A stretch of 53,523 bases of DNA. It comes from Spirochaetota bacterium. Its GTDB lineage: Bacteria > Spirochaetota > Spirochaetia > Treponematales > Treponemataceae. The stretch covers positions 1 through 53,523 of the forward strand of contig JAEEQG010000058.1 in the NCBI GenBank assembly GCA_016285185.1, given 5' to 3'. Position numbers and translations under genes: made by a program. Shown one piece after another: positions 16,341 through 25,455 of the stretch (the stretch's first letter is position 1; each line of letters begins with the position of its first letter). Below the pieces are notes generated by a model. That model searched no databases and was not told where the DNA came from. It saw only the letters and a list, made by a program, of their open reading frames with translations.

Positions 16341-17243
16341 TTTTTGCAGAAGCTTTGCAAGAACATTGTCTTTTTGCCGCCAGTTTTTGTTCACCTTTAC
16401 CTGCAGGTCAAGTTCTATTTTGTAGTCAAAAATCTTTCTAAGCTGTTTTATCGATTCAATTCGGATTGTTTTTATCATCGTTGCGCTTTTCCCGATGACT
16501 ATTCCTTTCTGGCTGTCGCGTTCTACTACAATAAAAGCCCTTACCCACAGTTTTTTGTTTTCATTCCGCCATTCCATGTCAGCAATTTCAACATAGATTG
16601 CATGCGGCAGTTCATCGTGGAGCAGATTCATTGCGTTTTCGCGTATTATCTCGGAAATTCTGAAATCAACTTCCTGATCCGTGTAGTATTCTTCGGGATA
16701 AAACGCCGGTTGTTCAGGTGCAAGCTTGTACAGCTGCAGGAGCAAATCGTTTATGTTTGTGTCGTTCGCCGCGGAAACTGAAACAATGCGTTCCTGTGGA
16801 AAATCAGGAAAGACCTGCGTTAAAAAGTCCTTTATCTTCTGCTGGTTTGATTCCGGTAAGTCTATCTTGTTTATGCCGATAACGGTTTTGTCCAAAAACG
16901 GCCTTACAAGTTGGACAACCAGCGTTTCTTCTTCTCCCGGAATTCTTGTGCTGTCTATCAAATACAATACAAGATCTGAATCCGCAATGTTTTCTTCGGC
17001 TATAGACTTGAGCTGGTTGTTGAATTTCTTCTCGGAATTATGATAGCCGGGTGTGTCGATGAATACCAGTTGACCGTATGAGGTATTTATGATACCTCGT
17101 ATGGAATTTCGTGTTGTTTGCGGAACAGGCGACACAATGGAAACTTTTTCACCGGCGGCAGTATTCAAAAATGTGGATTTTCCTGATGAGGGTCTGCCTA
17201 TAATCGTAACTATTGCGCTTTTAGCTGCTTTTTTGTTGCTCAT
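16329..17243 (-). CDS. era: GTPase Era
   Basis: Ribosome-associated GTPase that binds the 3' end of 16S rRNA and helps assemble the 30S subunit. 304 residues, the normal length. G1 is GRPSSGKST (about residues 17-25), G3 is DTPG followed by YH, and G4 is NKID. A C-terminal KH domain (GIVIGKSATMIKTIRIESIKQLRK) has the expected GxxG-type turn. The usual G1 GRPNVGKS is changed to GRPSSGKS, keeping the essential GKS. The promoter region is shared with divergent metK; a TACACT lies 7 nt before the ATG. The last 12 bases overlap the end of the convergent CorC-family gene. Confidence 0.95.
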   Translation of the reverse strand: MSNKKAAKSAIVTIIGRPSSGKSTFLNTAAGEKVSIVSPVPQTTRNSIRGIINTSYGQLVFIDTPGYHNSEKKFNNQLKSIAEENIADSDLVLYLIDSTRIPGEEETLVVQLVRPFLDKTVIGINKIDLPESNQQKIKDFLTQVFPDFPQERIVSVSAANDTNINDLLLQLYKLAPEQPAFYPEEYYTDQEVDFRISEIIRENAMNLLHDELPHAIYVEIADMEWRNENKKLWVRAFIVVERDSQKGIVIGKSATMIKTIRIESIKQLRKIFDYKIELDLQVKVNKNWRQKDNVLAKLLQKSDN

Positions 17244-17272
17244 TACGGTCAGTGTACCACAAAAAGAACAGC

Positions 17273-17301
17273 TTGCATAGAAACACTTTTTTTACTATAT
17301 T
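17273..17301 (+). promoter_or_regulatory. Promoter of metK
   Basis: TTGCAT (17273-17278), a 17-nt spacer and TATATT (17296-17301). The transcript should begin near 17308-17311, placing the start just before the riboswitch and giving a leader of about 83 nt. Confidence 0.75.
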
Positions 17302-17315
17302 ATTGCTATCATGCA

Positions 17316-17384
17316 TTCCGCTGATTTATCCGAATTGCAGAGCGGAAGCAATTCTTGTGAATTGCAAATCTTGCTAAATAGGAG
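17316..17384 (+). ncRNA. SAM-II-type riboswitch upstream of metK
   Basis: P1 is TTCCGCT (17316-17322) with AGCGGAA (17341-17347). The loop carries CTGATTTA (17321-17328), CCG and TTGCA (17335-17339). The 3' segment has GCTAAATAGG (17373-17382) running into the AGGAG ribosome site (17380-17384), 7 nt before the metK ATG. From memory of the crystallised SAM-II (SAM-alpha) aptamer, its loop reads CUGAUUUA, ACCG, UUGCA and its tail GCUAAAAAGG, so the match is almost base for base. In this class SAM stabilises an H-type pseudoknot that buries the ribosome site and lowers translation. An additional hairpin (GCAATTC, TTGT, GAATTGC; 17348-17365) sits in the connecting loop, which is usually short. 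Confidence 0.88.
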
Positions 17385-17391
17385 CCTCAAA

Positions 17392-18600
17392 ATGAGTGCT
17401 GTCTTATCTAACAATCATTACTTATTTACATCCGAGTCAGTAGGTGAAGGTCACCCTGACAAACTGTGCGATCAGATTTCTGATGCTATTCTTGACCGTG
17501 TTCTTGAGCTTGATTCAAATGCCCATGTTGCATGCGAAACATTCGCTACAACGAATTTTGTTCTTGTTGGTGGTGAAATTGGTTTCCAGGATCCGAATCC
17601 CGAACTGCCAAAAATAATCGCAAAAGAAGCTGAGAAAATCGCTCGCAAGGTTGCGCTGGATATCGGTTACAATTCTTCTGACGTTGGATTGGACGGCAAT
17701 AAATGCGAGTTCATGAACCGTCTGCATGCCCAGTCACCCGATATTAACCAGGGTGTTGTGGGAACAGGACTTTCCGAATATGAAGGCCAGCAGGGAGCCG
17801 GCGACCAGGGAATGATGTTTGGTTTTGCCTGCAACGAAACACCTGTTCTTATGCCTGCGCCGATTTATTATTCACATCAGCTTTTGTTAAAAGCCACTGA
17901 GTTGCGCAAATCCGGCAAAATTGCATGGCTGCGTCCTGATTCAAAGTCTCAGGTAACTGTTGAATACGATGGTTTTAAACCTGTAAGAATAGACGCTGTT
18001 GTTATTTCGCATCAGCATAATCCAGAAGTGGATTATAACACAATCAGAACAACAATTATAAACGAAATCATAAAGCCTGTTCTTGAACCAACAGGTTTAT
18101 TGGATTCAAATACCAAGTATTTTATCAATCCTACAGGACGTTTTGTTACCGGTGGACCTGACGGTGATTCCGGTTTGACAGGCCGCAAGATTATTGTTGA
18201 TACATATGGTGGTATGGGTCGTCACGGTGGCGGCGCATTCTCCGGAAAAGACCCTTCAAAGGTAGACCGCTCAGCCGCGTATATGGCGCGCTATATTGCC
18301 AAGAACATTGTAGCCGCAGGTTTGGCTGAACGTGCGGAAGTTGAACTTGCGTATGCAATCGGTGTTCCGTTCCCTGTTTCAATCATGGTTGATACGTTTG
18401 GAACTGAAAAAGTAACTCGCTCAAAGATTGAAGCCGCAGTAACAAAGGTTTTTGACTGCACACCGGAAGGTATCTCAAAAACTTTGGGACTCAAAAAGCC
18501 GATTTATGCAAAAACAGCCAGTTACGGACACTTTGGCCGCGAAGGTTTCCCATGGGAAAAAACTGATAAAGTTGAAGAACTGAAAAAAGCCGCAAACTAA
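17392..18600 (+). CDS. metK: S-adenosylmethionine synthetase
   Basis: Makes SAM from methionine and ATP in the cytoplasm. 402 residues from the ATG at 17392, which has AGGAG 7 nt upstream; the frame is open to 17311 but that stretch is the riboswitch. Family signatures are GEGHPDK near the N-terminus, [12 protein letters not shown], and [19 protein letters not shown] for the phosphate-binding loop. The length and C-terminus ([18 protein letters not shown]) are normal. It is a single-gene unit, bounded by its own promoter and a strong terminator. The leader implies feedback control by its own product. Confidence 0.97.
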   Translation: MSAVLSNNHYLFTSESVGEGHPDKLCDQISDAILDRVLELDSNAHVACETFATTNFVLVGGEIGFQDPNPELPKIIAKEAEKIARKVALDIGYNSSDVGLDGNKCEFMNRLHAQSPDINQGVVGTGLSEYEGQQGAGDQGMMFGFACNETPVLMPAPIYYSHQLLLKATELRKSGKIAWLRPDSKSQVTVEYDGFKPVRIDAVVISHQHNPEVDYNTIRTTIINEIIKPVLEPTGLLDSNTKYFINPTGRFVTGGPDGDSGLTGRKIIVDTYGGMGRHGGGAFSGKDPSKVDRSAAYMARYIAKNIVAAGLAERAEVELAYAIGVPFPVSIMVDTFGTEKVTRSKIEAAVTKVFDCTPEGISKTLGLKKPIYAKTASYGHFGREGFPWEKTDKVEELKKAAN

Positions 18601-18625
18601 CACTTGGTTTATGTTTTGCTGATTC

Positions 18626-18655
18626 AACTGCCCGATTTGTTCGGGCAGTTTTTTT
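18626..18655 (+). terminator. Rho-independent terminator of metK
   Basis: AACTGCCCGA (18626-18635) pairs with TCGGGCAGTT (18641-18650) and is followed by TTTTT. Confidence 0.92.
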
Positions 18656-18728
18656 ATGCCTCGCTTGTGAAAAATGGCATAGAATAAGATATGAAAATTT
18701 TGAAATGTACAGAACCTGTTATCCAAAC

Positions 18729-18757
18729 TTGACAGCTAAATATTTTGCCTTTATCAT
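18729..18757 (+). promoter_or_regulatory. Promoter of the FGE-fold protein gene
   Basis: A perfect TTGACA (18729-18734), a 17-nt spacer and TATCAT (18752-18757, 5/6). The expected leader is about 38 nt, ending at GGAG 6 nt before the ATG at 18801. Confidence 0.8.
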
Positions 18758-18800
18758 TATTTTAGTTTAATATTCTGAATTAGAAATGTTGGAGTTCTAT

Positions 18801-19571
18801 ATGAAAAAATTGATTGTATTTTTGATGTTATTGTTTTGTACACTGGTTGTTTGTTTTTCTCAAACTCAGGTTGATGAATTTCTTGCAACTTATGATTTGA
18901 AATTGATTACAATTCCATCTGAAAAATATAACTTAAGAATGCTCAGTACTGAAGTTACCCAAAAATTGTATAAAGATGTTGTCGGTGCAAACCAGAGTGC
19001 CTTTAAAGGTGAAAAGCGCCCGGTTGATAGTGTCAGCTGGTATGATGCAATTTACTTTTGTAATCTTTTAAGTGAAAAATTAGGTTTGGAGCCTGTTTAT
19101 CTGGTAGACGGAAAAACAAATGTGACTGAATGGAAATACAAACCTCATTCTGGTCGTAAAATTACAAAGGCGATTACTCAAAATCCCATTGCAAATGGTT
19201 TTTGTCTGCCGATGTTGAATGATTGGATGACAGCCGCTTTTGCCGGAGAAGATACTGAATATTCAGGCAGTAATAACATAGATGAAGTTGCATGGCACGG
19301 TTATAATTCCGATTTTAAGAGCCATGATGTTGCCCAGAAAAAACCGAATGCATGGGGCTTTTATGATATGACAGGAAATATACTCGAATGGATTTGGGAA
19401 GATACAGGAAATAATGATGGAAATCGTCTCGTTTGTGGTGGCTGCTGGGGAATGTATGCGGCTTCATGCAAGCTTACAAGGATATACCGTTATCCTTCGA
19501 ACAGCAGAGAAAATCTTATAGGTTTCCGTATAGCTTGCAGATCATTTGAACAAACCGATATCACTGAATAA
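18801..19571 (+). CDS. Secreted FGE-sulfatase-fold (SUMF1-type) protein
   Basis: 256 residues of the formylglycine-generating-enzyme fold family (PF03781 type). The start at 18801 is fixed by GGAG 6 nt upstream. An N-terminal signal (residues 1-20, KKLIVFLMLLFCTLVVCFSQ) sends it out of the cytoplasm; the cysteine at LVVC is not a standard lipobox, but spirochete lipoboxes are loose. The fold signatures are STEVTQKLYKDVVG, RPVDSVSWYDAIYFCNLLSEKLG, WGFYDMTGNILEWIWED and the closing ENLIGFRIACRS. The family holds FGE enzymes, but most such spirochete proteins have no known substrate, and no sulfatase gene is nearby. It is a single-gene transcription unit. Confidence 0.85.
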   Translation: MKKLIVFLMLLFCTLVVCFSQTQVDEFLATYDLKLITIPSEKYNLRMLSTEVTQKLYKDVVGANQSAFKGEKRPVDSVSWYDAIYFCNLLSEKLGLEPVYLVDGKTNVTEWKYKPHSGRKITKAITQNPIANGFCLPMLNDWMTAAFAGEDTEYSGSNNIDEVAWHGYNSDFKSHDVAQKKPNAWGFYDMTGNILEWIWEDTGNNDGNRLVCGGCWGMYAASCKLTRIYRYPSNSRENLIGFRIACRSFEQTDITE

Positions 19572-19727
19572 ACACATTGTATACATTGTGGCTTAATGGG
19601 AAATGTCTGTTCATTTAAATCAAGGATAGTTGGAAAGATGAGAAAGAAAAACTTTTAGAAGTGAAGGGAACTCGCAGGGAAACTTCAGATAGTAGTAGGA
19701 TAATCTTTACCCTTTCATCAATTTTTT

Positions 19728-19756
19728 TTTCAATTTTCACTAATATATGCTATAAT
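19728..19756 (+). promoter_or_regulatory. Extended -10 promoter of malQ
   Basis: TGCTATAAT (19748-19756) is a perfect extended -10; the -35 position (TTTCAA, 19728-19733) is weak. The -10 box ends 6 nt before the ATG at 19763, so transcription probably starts at the ATG. The rest of the 191-bp gap 19572-19762 holds only a loose repeat around GTATAC just after the preceding stop. Confidence 0.65.
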
Positions 19757-19762
19757 GGACAC

Positions 19763-21724
19763 ATGAAAAATGCGGAAAAAACTTTACCAACATTAACAGG
19801 AACAGCAATTCCCCTCTCAGCCTTAAAAACTGATGAAAGCTGTGGTTGTGGTGAATTCTTGGATTTAATCCCGTTCGCCGAATTCTGTAAGAAATGCGGA
19901 TTAAAACTGATTCAACTACTGCCTGTAAACGATACAGGAACGGAAAGTTCTCCGTATTCGGCTCTTTCGGCTTTTGCCCTTAATCCTTTATATGTACGGC
20001 TGCAGGCACTGCCTGAAGCATCAGCTTTTGCCAAAGATATAAAAAAGATAGCTAAAGCTCATGTTGCAAACAAGCGTTTTGATTATAAAAAGCTCCGGCA
20101 TGATAAAATAGATTTGCTGGTAAAGATTTTTGCGGCTAATAAGGAACAAATTCTTCAGGATATAAAACTTGCTTCCTGGATAAAAGCAAATTCCTGGATA
20201 ATAAACTATGCGGTTTTTATGGAAAAAAAACGTGAAAACCTTGAAGCGTCCTGAAAAACATGGAAAAACTTCAGAAACCCGTCTCTCGCAGAAATAAAAG
20301 CCGAGTGGGCAAATCCTTCTAAAAAGATGAACCACTACTTTTTTGCCTGGGTTCAGATGCGTCTTGACGAGCAGTTTTCTGCAGCTTCCAAAAAGGTAAA
20401 ATCTCTTGGTCTGCTTTTAAAAGGCGATATCCCGATTATGATGAATGAGGATTCCGCTGATGTCTGGGCGTATCACGAGTGTTTTATTGATAATCTGCGC
20501 GCCGGCTCTCCTCCTGATGATTACAACCCTGTTGGTCAAAACTGGGGATTTCCGATTTATGACTGGGAATACCAGAAAAAAGACGGGTTTTCATGGTGGA
20601 AGGCGCGTCTCGCGGCGGCGGTAAAGTATTATCAGGCTTACCGCATAGACCATGTTCTGGGCTTTTTCAGAATTTGGGCTGTTCCTAAAGGTGAGCATAC
20701 CGCCGTTCTTGGTTATACACAGCCGCTTGTAACAATTTCCGCAGCGGAACTGGAAAAGCTGGGTTTTGATGCAATGCGTATCCGCTGGCTTTCCAAACCG
20801 CATGTACCGACGTATATAGTTCAGCAGGATAACAACGATTATTTGTACACTCACGGACAGCTTGAAAAGATAATGAACCGCATAGGTCAGGAAGAAATGT
20901 GGCTGTTCAAGGATGAGATTAAAACCGAAGATGATATTTGGACCGCGGATATAGAGGACGGTGTTAAAAAACGGTTGGCAGAGTGTTGGCGCGATAGGGC
21001 TCTTATTGAAATTTCAAAGAATAAGTATGCTGCAGCATGGTGTCATACAGAATCAACCTCATGGAAATCCCTGTCCGATGAAGAACGTGAAAAACTTACG
21101 CAGCTAATTGCCGAAAAGCAGAAGAAGATGGAAAAGCTGTGGGAAAAACAGGCAAAAGAACTTCTTCAGGAATTAGTATCTTCCGTGGATATGACAGCAT
21201 GTGCTGAAGACTTGGGTGCAAATCCGCCGTCTGTTCCAAAGGTTATGAAATCTATTAACATTCTGGGTCTGCGTGTTCTGCGCTGGACAAGAGACTGGTA
21301 TACTGACGGACAACCGTACATTGCGCCGGAAAAATATCCGCAGCTTAGCGTAGCGGCTTCTTCCGTGCATGATTCTTCCACAATCCGCGGTTGGTGGCTC
21401 AATGAGAATGCGGGAAAAGATTTTATCAGAGACTTTGGTGCAGAAAAGAACATTTCGCCGGATGTGTTTACACCTGAGACCGCCGAATATATCTTAAAAA
21501 AACTGGCTTTGACAAAGAGCAGTTTTTGCATTCATCCGTTCCAGGATTTTCTTTATCTTTCAAGCAAGTATTATGACAAAAATCCTGATGACGAGCGCAT
21601 TAACATTCCGGGCTCAATTTCGGAATTCAACTGGACATATCGGATTCCAAGAACGGTGGAAGTACTCGCAAACGATACGGATTTGATTGCCGCAATAAAG
21701 AAAATATGTGCATTGCATAAGTAA
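19763..21724 (+). pseudogene. malQ: 4-alpha-glucanotransferase (GH77) interrupted by in-frame TGA
   Basis: Disproportionates maltodextrins. Read through, it would be 653 residues. TGA at 20252-20254 (codon 164) splits it; the frame is identical on both sides and reads EAS, stop, KTWKNFRNPS. MalQ proteins usually carry an aromatic residue here, so TGG to TGA is the simplest change. All three catalytic residues lie after the stop: Asp296 (RIDH), Glu482 (AEDLG) and Asp537 (HDSS). The 163-residue first part alone cannot work. Restart at ATG 20327 has no ribosome site and would lose about 188 residues of the barrel. Apart from the stop the gene is undamaged, so a recent mutation, a sequencing error or read-through are all possible. 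The GH13 gene follows 19 nt downstream. Confidence 0.85.
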
Positions 21725-21743
21725 CCGGACTTCAGGGGGAAAA

Positions 21744-24700
21744 ATGAACAACGTCCAATTTACTCATAAAATGATATTGAATTCCAATGAAAAAAATGAT
21801 ACACAAGCTCCTCTGTACGAGTTTCATGTTTCCCGAAAAATCAGGGATTTGTGCAAATTCAATGAAGGTCTTTTTGCGACCAGCGGCAACGTTATTCTGG
21901 CTAATGTTAAAAAGGTAAGGGAATTTACAAAGAAAATAAACGAATCCGTAACATTCGACAAACCTGAAAAAATGTTGCGGGCCGGACAGGTAAACGCAAT
22001 GGGGCTTATTGATGAGATTTTCCATTATGTCTGCTATCTGTACAGGCAACAGAAAGATAAAAAAGCCTTTGAAAAAGTACTCTCCGCTTTGGACTCTGAA
22101 TATGGTAAAAAAACAGTTGATGAGCTCTTTGCTGCGTTTGCGGAAGAATTTCCCCCTCTTGCCGTGTACCGGAATACTTGTTCAATAAGCGAATACTTGT
22201 CACAGAACGATGCGGAATCCGGTGTTTCAAACCGGCTTATAATTCTTGAAGAACTGCTGATGCTTCATTTGGCGAACGAGAACCCGGCTTTTGCACAGTT
22301 TGAAATTCTATTCGGTGATAAAGAACTGAAAAAAAATCCTCTTTACAATAAAACGTGGAAAACGATAAAACAAGTTTTTGCAGAGCTTCCCCCGTTCGGC
22401 CCCAAAAACAACGATTTGATTACAATGTTAAAAGAGCCTGTCCTCTTCAGTCCGAACAGCCTAAAAGGACAGCTTGATTATATTAGATTATACTGGGCTG
22501 ATTTGCTCGGTGATTGGTTAAAGCGGCTTCTCTTTGGAATTGATATGATTTCGGAAGAAGACAAACCTGGCTGGAATGGCGGAATGACCAATCTGCCTCC
22601 GATGGAAGCCTACAATTACGACTATCTTTCTCAGGAATACGAGCGTTACAGCCCTGACCGCGAATGGATGCCGCGCGTTGTTCTTTTGGCAAAAACCGTT
22701 CTTGTGTGGTTGAATCAGCTGAGTGACAAGTATCAGCGTGACATATCACGGCTTGATCAGATTCCTGATGAGGAACTTGATATTATTGCTTCGCGCGGTT
22801 TTACCGGTTTGTGGCTCATAGGTCTGTGGGAACGCTCGCACGCCAGCCAGCGTATAAAGCAGATAAACGGAAATCCAGAAGCTGCCGCAAGTGCTTACAG
22901 TTTGTATGATTACGACATTGCACAGAATCTAGGTGGCTGGGATGCGCTTTCAAATCTGCGTTTGCGATGCTGGCAGCGCGGTATAAGACTTGCTTCGGAT
23001 ATGGTTCCAAACCATACCGGTATGGATGCAAAATGGGTGGTAGAAAAACCTGATTTGTTCATTCAGCGGCGTGATTGTCCATTCCCGCAGTACAGCTTTA
23101 CAGGCGAAAATCTTTCGCAGGATGGTCGTGTAGGTATATATTTGGAAGACCATTACTACCAGAAAAGCGACTGTGCTGTTGTTTTCAAACGAGTAGACAA
23201 TTATACCGGTGACACAAGATACATCTATCATGGAAACGACGGCACAGGTATGCCGTGGAATGATACCGCACAGATTGATTTTTTGAATCCGATTGCGAGG
23301 GAAGAAGTTATACAAAAGATTCTGCATGTTGCAAGAAACTTCCCGATTATCCGCTTTGATGCGGCTATGGTTCTTGCAAAAAAGCACATAAAACGTCTGT
23401 GGTATCCTGAACCAGGTGTTGGCGGTGATATTGCGACACGTTCCGAATCCGCATTGAGCCGTGATGAATTTGAAAACCGTATCCCTAACGAGTTCTGGCG
23501 CGAAGTTGTTGACCGCTGTGCAAAGGAAATACCTGACACACTGCTTTTGGCGGAAGCTTTCTGGATGATGGAAGGCTATTTTGTACGTACTCTCGGTATG
23601 CACCGCGTATACAACAGTGCGTTCATGAATATGCTTAAAAAGGAAGAAAACTACAAATACCGGCAGACTGTTAAAAATACGTTGGAATTTGATCCACAGG
23701 TTCTGCGCCGCTTTGTAAACTTTATGAACAACCCTGACGAAGAAACTGCTGTTGCACAGTTCGGTAAAGGCGACAAGTACTTTGGTGTTTGTACGCTGAT
23801 GGTAACAATGCCGGGACTGCCGATGTTCGGTCACGGACAGATTGAAGGCTTTACTGAAAAATACGGTATGGAGTACCAGAAAGCTTACTGGAAGGAAACG
23901 CCTGATCAGGATTTGATAGAAAGACACAACAGGGAAATTTTCCCATTAATGAAAAAACGTTACCTTTTTGCGGAAGTAAACAACTTTTATTTTTATGATG
24001 TATGGAACAACGGTTCAGTAAACGAAAACGTCTTTGCTTATTCAAACTCATTCGGTAATGAAAAGGTAATAGTTTTCTATAACAATGTTTATCAGCAGGC
24101 CTGCGGTTGGATAAAGGAATCATGCCGATATGCGGTAAAAACCGGGGAGGACTCCGTCCGGCTAGAAACTGTGCAGTTAGGAAACGCACTTGGACTCTCT
24201 AACAAACAAAACGCATACTGTATTTTCCACGAACAGCGCAGCGGTTTGTGGTTCATCCGCCGTTCCACTGAAATTTTGGACAACGGCTTGTTCCTGAGTT
24301 TGCAGGGGTTTGAATCACAGGTATTGATGGATTTTAGCGAAGTTCTTGATGACGAAACCGGAAAGTACAGAATATTGTATGAAACTCTCGGTGGCAAGGG
24401 TGTTGAGGATATAGAAATTGCGCTTCAGGAAATCTTCCTTAAAGATTTGTACAAGGCTTTCAACGATTTTGTCGGCAAAGATTTTATTACGAATGCGGCA
24501 TTAGTGTATCTGCCCGAAAATATACGCAAGCGACGCAAGATTGTTGTGCCTTCTTTAGCAAAGATTACTGCCTCAGTTGAAGAAAAAGGACTTGCTTATA
24601 TAAACACATTGCGGAGCTTTATTGAAGGAAATTACGGTGCATCGCATGTAATTGACAAAAAGAAAGTCGGTAAGCCAGTTCCCGCTGAAAAAATTTGGAA

Positions 24701-25436
24701 AGAGTTCTGTGATGACTTAAAGCATATTCTTGCTGTAAAAAAGACAGCGGAAAAACCGTCCGCAAAGGATTCAAAAGAAACAGTCGCTTTCTGCAAGAAA
24801 CTTTATGAAGGCTTGCTCTCTAAGCCGAATATGGCTGAACACGCCGTTTTGTTCTGTGTTCTTAAAATGACAGGAAAGGTTGTTGGTTCCAAATCCGTTG
24901 AAAAGAATGGGCATGCGGTAAACAAGCTTTTCGGTCTGGACAGAAAGTGTGTGGATGTACTGTGTAACTTTGGGCTCAAAACAAACGATACCTATTGTAC
25001 AATGCAGACTTTCTGCGAGGTTCTGCCGGCTGCCGGTTTTATTGCAAAGGATAAAAAAGACAAGACTGCTTATTTTGAAGTATTAAAGACAGTCTTCTAT
25101 TCGCCTAAGGCTTTTATAATTTCCGGTTTGAACGAGTACGACGGTGTACGCTGGTTCAACAGTGAAAAGATGACGGATGTATTGTGGACTGTTGCATTTG
25201 AACAAATGCTGTTTGCGCCGTCTTCTGCAAAAACTGCTCTTGTTGCGGATATGTTCTCGCAGTTTACAAAAGCTCAAAAAGCTTCAAAGTACAAAGCGGA
25301 TGAGTTTATCAAAGTGTTTGCACCGCCGGTCAAAAAGAATGCGGCAAAGAAGAAAACTTCGGGTACAGCAAAAACTGCAAAAGCCTCAAGCTCTTCAAAA
25401 ACACGGAAGACAGGCACTAGAGCAAAAAAGCGTTAG
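21744..25436 (+). CDS. Large GH13 alpha-amylase-family protein with lysine-rich tail
   Basis: 1230 residues, about twice a typical GH13 enzyme, with no signal peptide, so cytoplasmic. The (beta/alpha)8 domain occupies roughly residues 330-780: DMVPNHTG (region I), RFDAAM with nucleophile Asp539, AEAFW with acid/base Glu604, and MNNPDE with Asp665, where the usual NHD is NPD. The first 330 residues are helical and unlike known starch domains. The part after 800 is unassigned and ends in a basic low-complexity tail (about 1193-1230) rich in K, A, T and S. AGGGGGA lies 4-5 nt before the ATG at 21744. Its position behind malQ points to alpha-glucan metabolism; substrate and reaction (hydrolase or transferase) are not clear. 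Confidence 0.88.
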   Translation: MNNVQFTHKMILNSNEKNDTQAPLYEFHVSRKIRDLCKFNEGLFATSGNVILANVKKVREFTKKINESVTFDKPEKMLRAGQVNAMGLIDEIFHYVCYLYRQQKDKKAFEKVLSALDSEYGKKTVDELFAAFAEEFPPLAVYRNTCSISEYLSQNDAESGVSNRLIILEELLMLHLANENPAFAQFEILFGDKELKKNPLYNKTWKTIKQVFAELPPFGPKNNDLITMLKEPVLFSPNSLKGQLDYIRLYWADLLGDWLKRLLFGIDMISEEDKPGWNGGMTNLPPMEAYNYDYLSQEYERYSPDREWMPRVVLLAKTVLVWLNQLSDKYQRDISRLDQIPDEELDIIASRGFTGLWLIGLWERSHASQRIKQINGNPEAAASAYSLYDYDIAQNLGGWDALSNLRLRCWQRGIRLASDMVPNHTGMDAKWVVEKPDLFIQRRDCPFPQYSFTGENLSQDGRVGIYLEDHYYQKSDCAVVFKRVDNYTGDTRYIYHGNDGTGMPWNDTAQIDFLNPIAREEVIQKILHVARNFPIIRFDAAMVLAKKHIKRLWYPEPGVGGDIATRSESALSRDEFENRIPNEFWREVVDRCAKEIPDTLLLAEAFWMMEGYFVRTLGMHRVYNSAFMNMLKKEENYKYRQTVKNTLEFDPQVLRRFVNFMNNPDEETAVAQFGKGDKYFGVCTLMVTMPGLPMFGHGQIEGFTEKYGMEYQKAYWKETPDQDLIERHNREIFPLMKKRYLFAEVNNFYFYDVWNNGSVNENVFAYSNSFGNEKVIVFYNNVYQQACGWIKESCRYAVKTGEDSVRLETVQLGNALGLSNKQNAYCIFHEQRSGLWFIRRSTEILDNGLFLSLQGFESQVLMDFSEVLDDETGKYRILYETLGGKGVEDIEIALQEIFLKDLYKAFNDFVGKDFITNAALVYLPENIRKRRKIVVPSLAKITASVEEKGLAYINTLRSFIEGNYGASHVIDKKKVGKPVPAEKIWKEFCDDLKHILAVKKTAEKPSAKDSKETVAFCKKLYEGLLSKPNMAEHAVLFCVLKMTGKVVGSKSVEKNGHAVNKLFGLDRKCVDVLCNFGLKTNDTYCTMQTFCEVLPAAGFIAKDKKDKTAYFEVLKTVFYSPKAFIISGLNEYDGVRWFNSEKMTDVLWTVAFEQMLFAPSSAKTALVADMFSQFTKAQKASKYKADEFIKVFAPPVKKNAAKKKTSGTAKTAKASSSSKTRKTGTRAKKR

Positions 25437-25438
25437 TG

Positions 25439-25447
25439 TGCTATAAT
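25439..25447 (+). promoter_or_regulatory. Extended -10 promoter of the CapA-like gene
   Basis: TGCTATAAT is a perfect extended -10 with no good -35. It ends 8 nt before the ATG at 25456, there is no ribosome site, and it begins just after the preceding stop codon. Confidence 0.6.
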
Positions 25448-25455
25448 TTTCCAGT

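Noticed and set aside
17311-17391. 27-residue N-terminal extension of MetK
   Set aside because: The stretch is the riboswitch, the family starts at 17392, and the promoter leaves no leader for the earlier ATG.
20255-20326. Frameshift as the cause of the malQ split
   Set aside because: Both parts are in the same frame and the bases between them translate to plausible MalQ sequence, so only the TGA is at fault.
22950-23927. 325-residue open frame opposite the GH13 gene
   Set aside because: It covers the catalytic motifs of the GH13 enzyme on the other strand; its residues are biased to F, H, C and R and show no domain.
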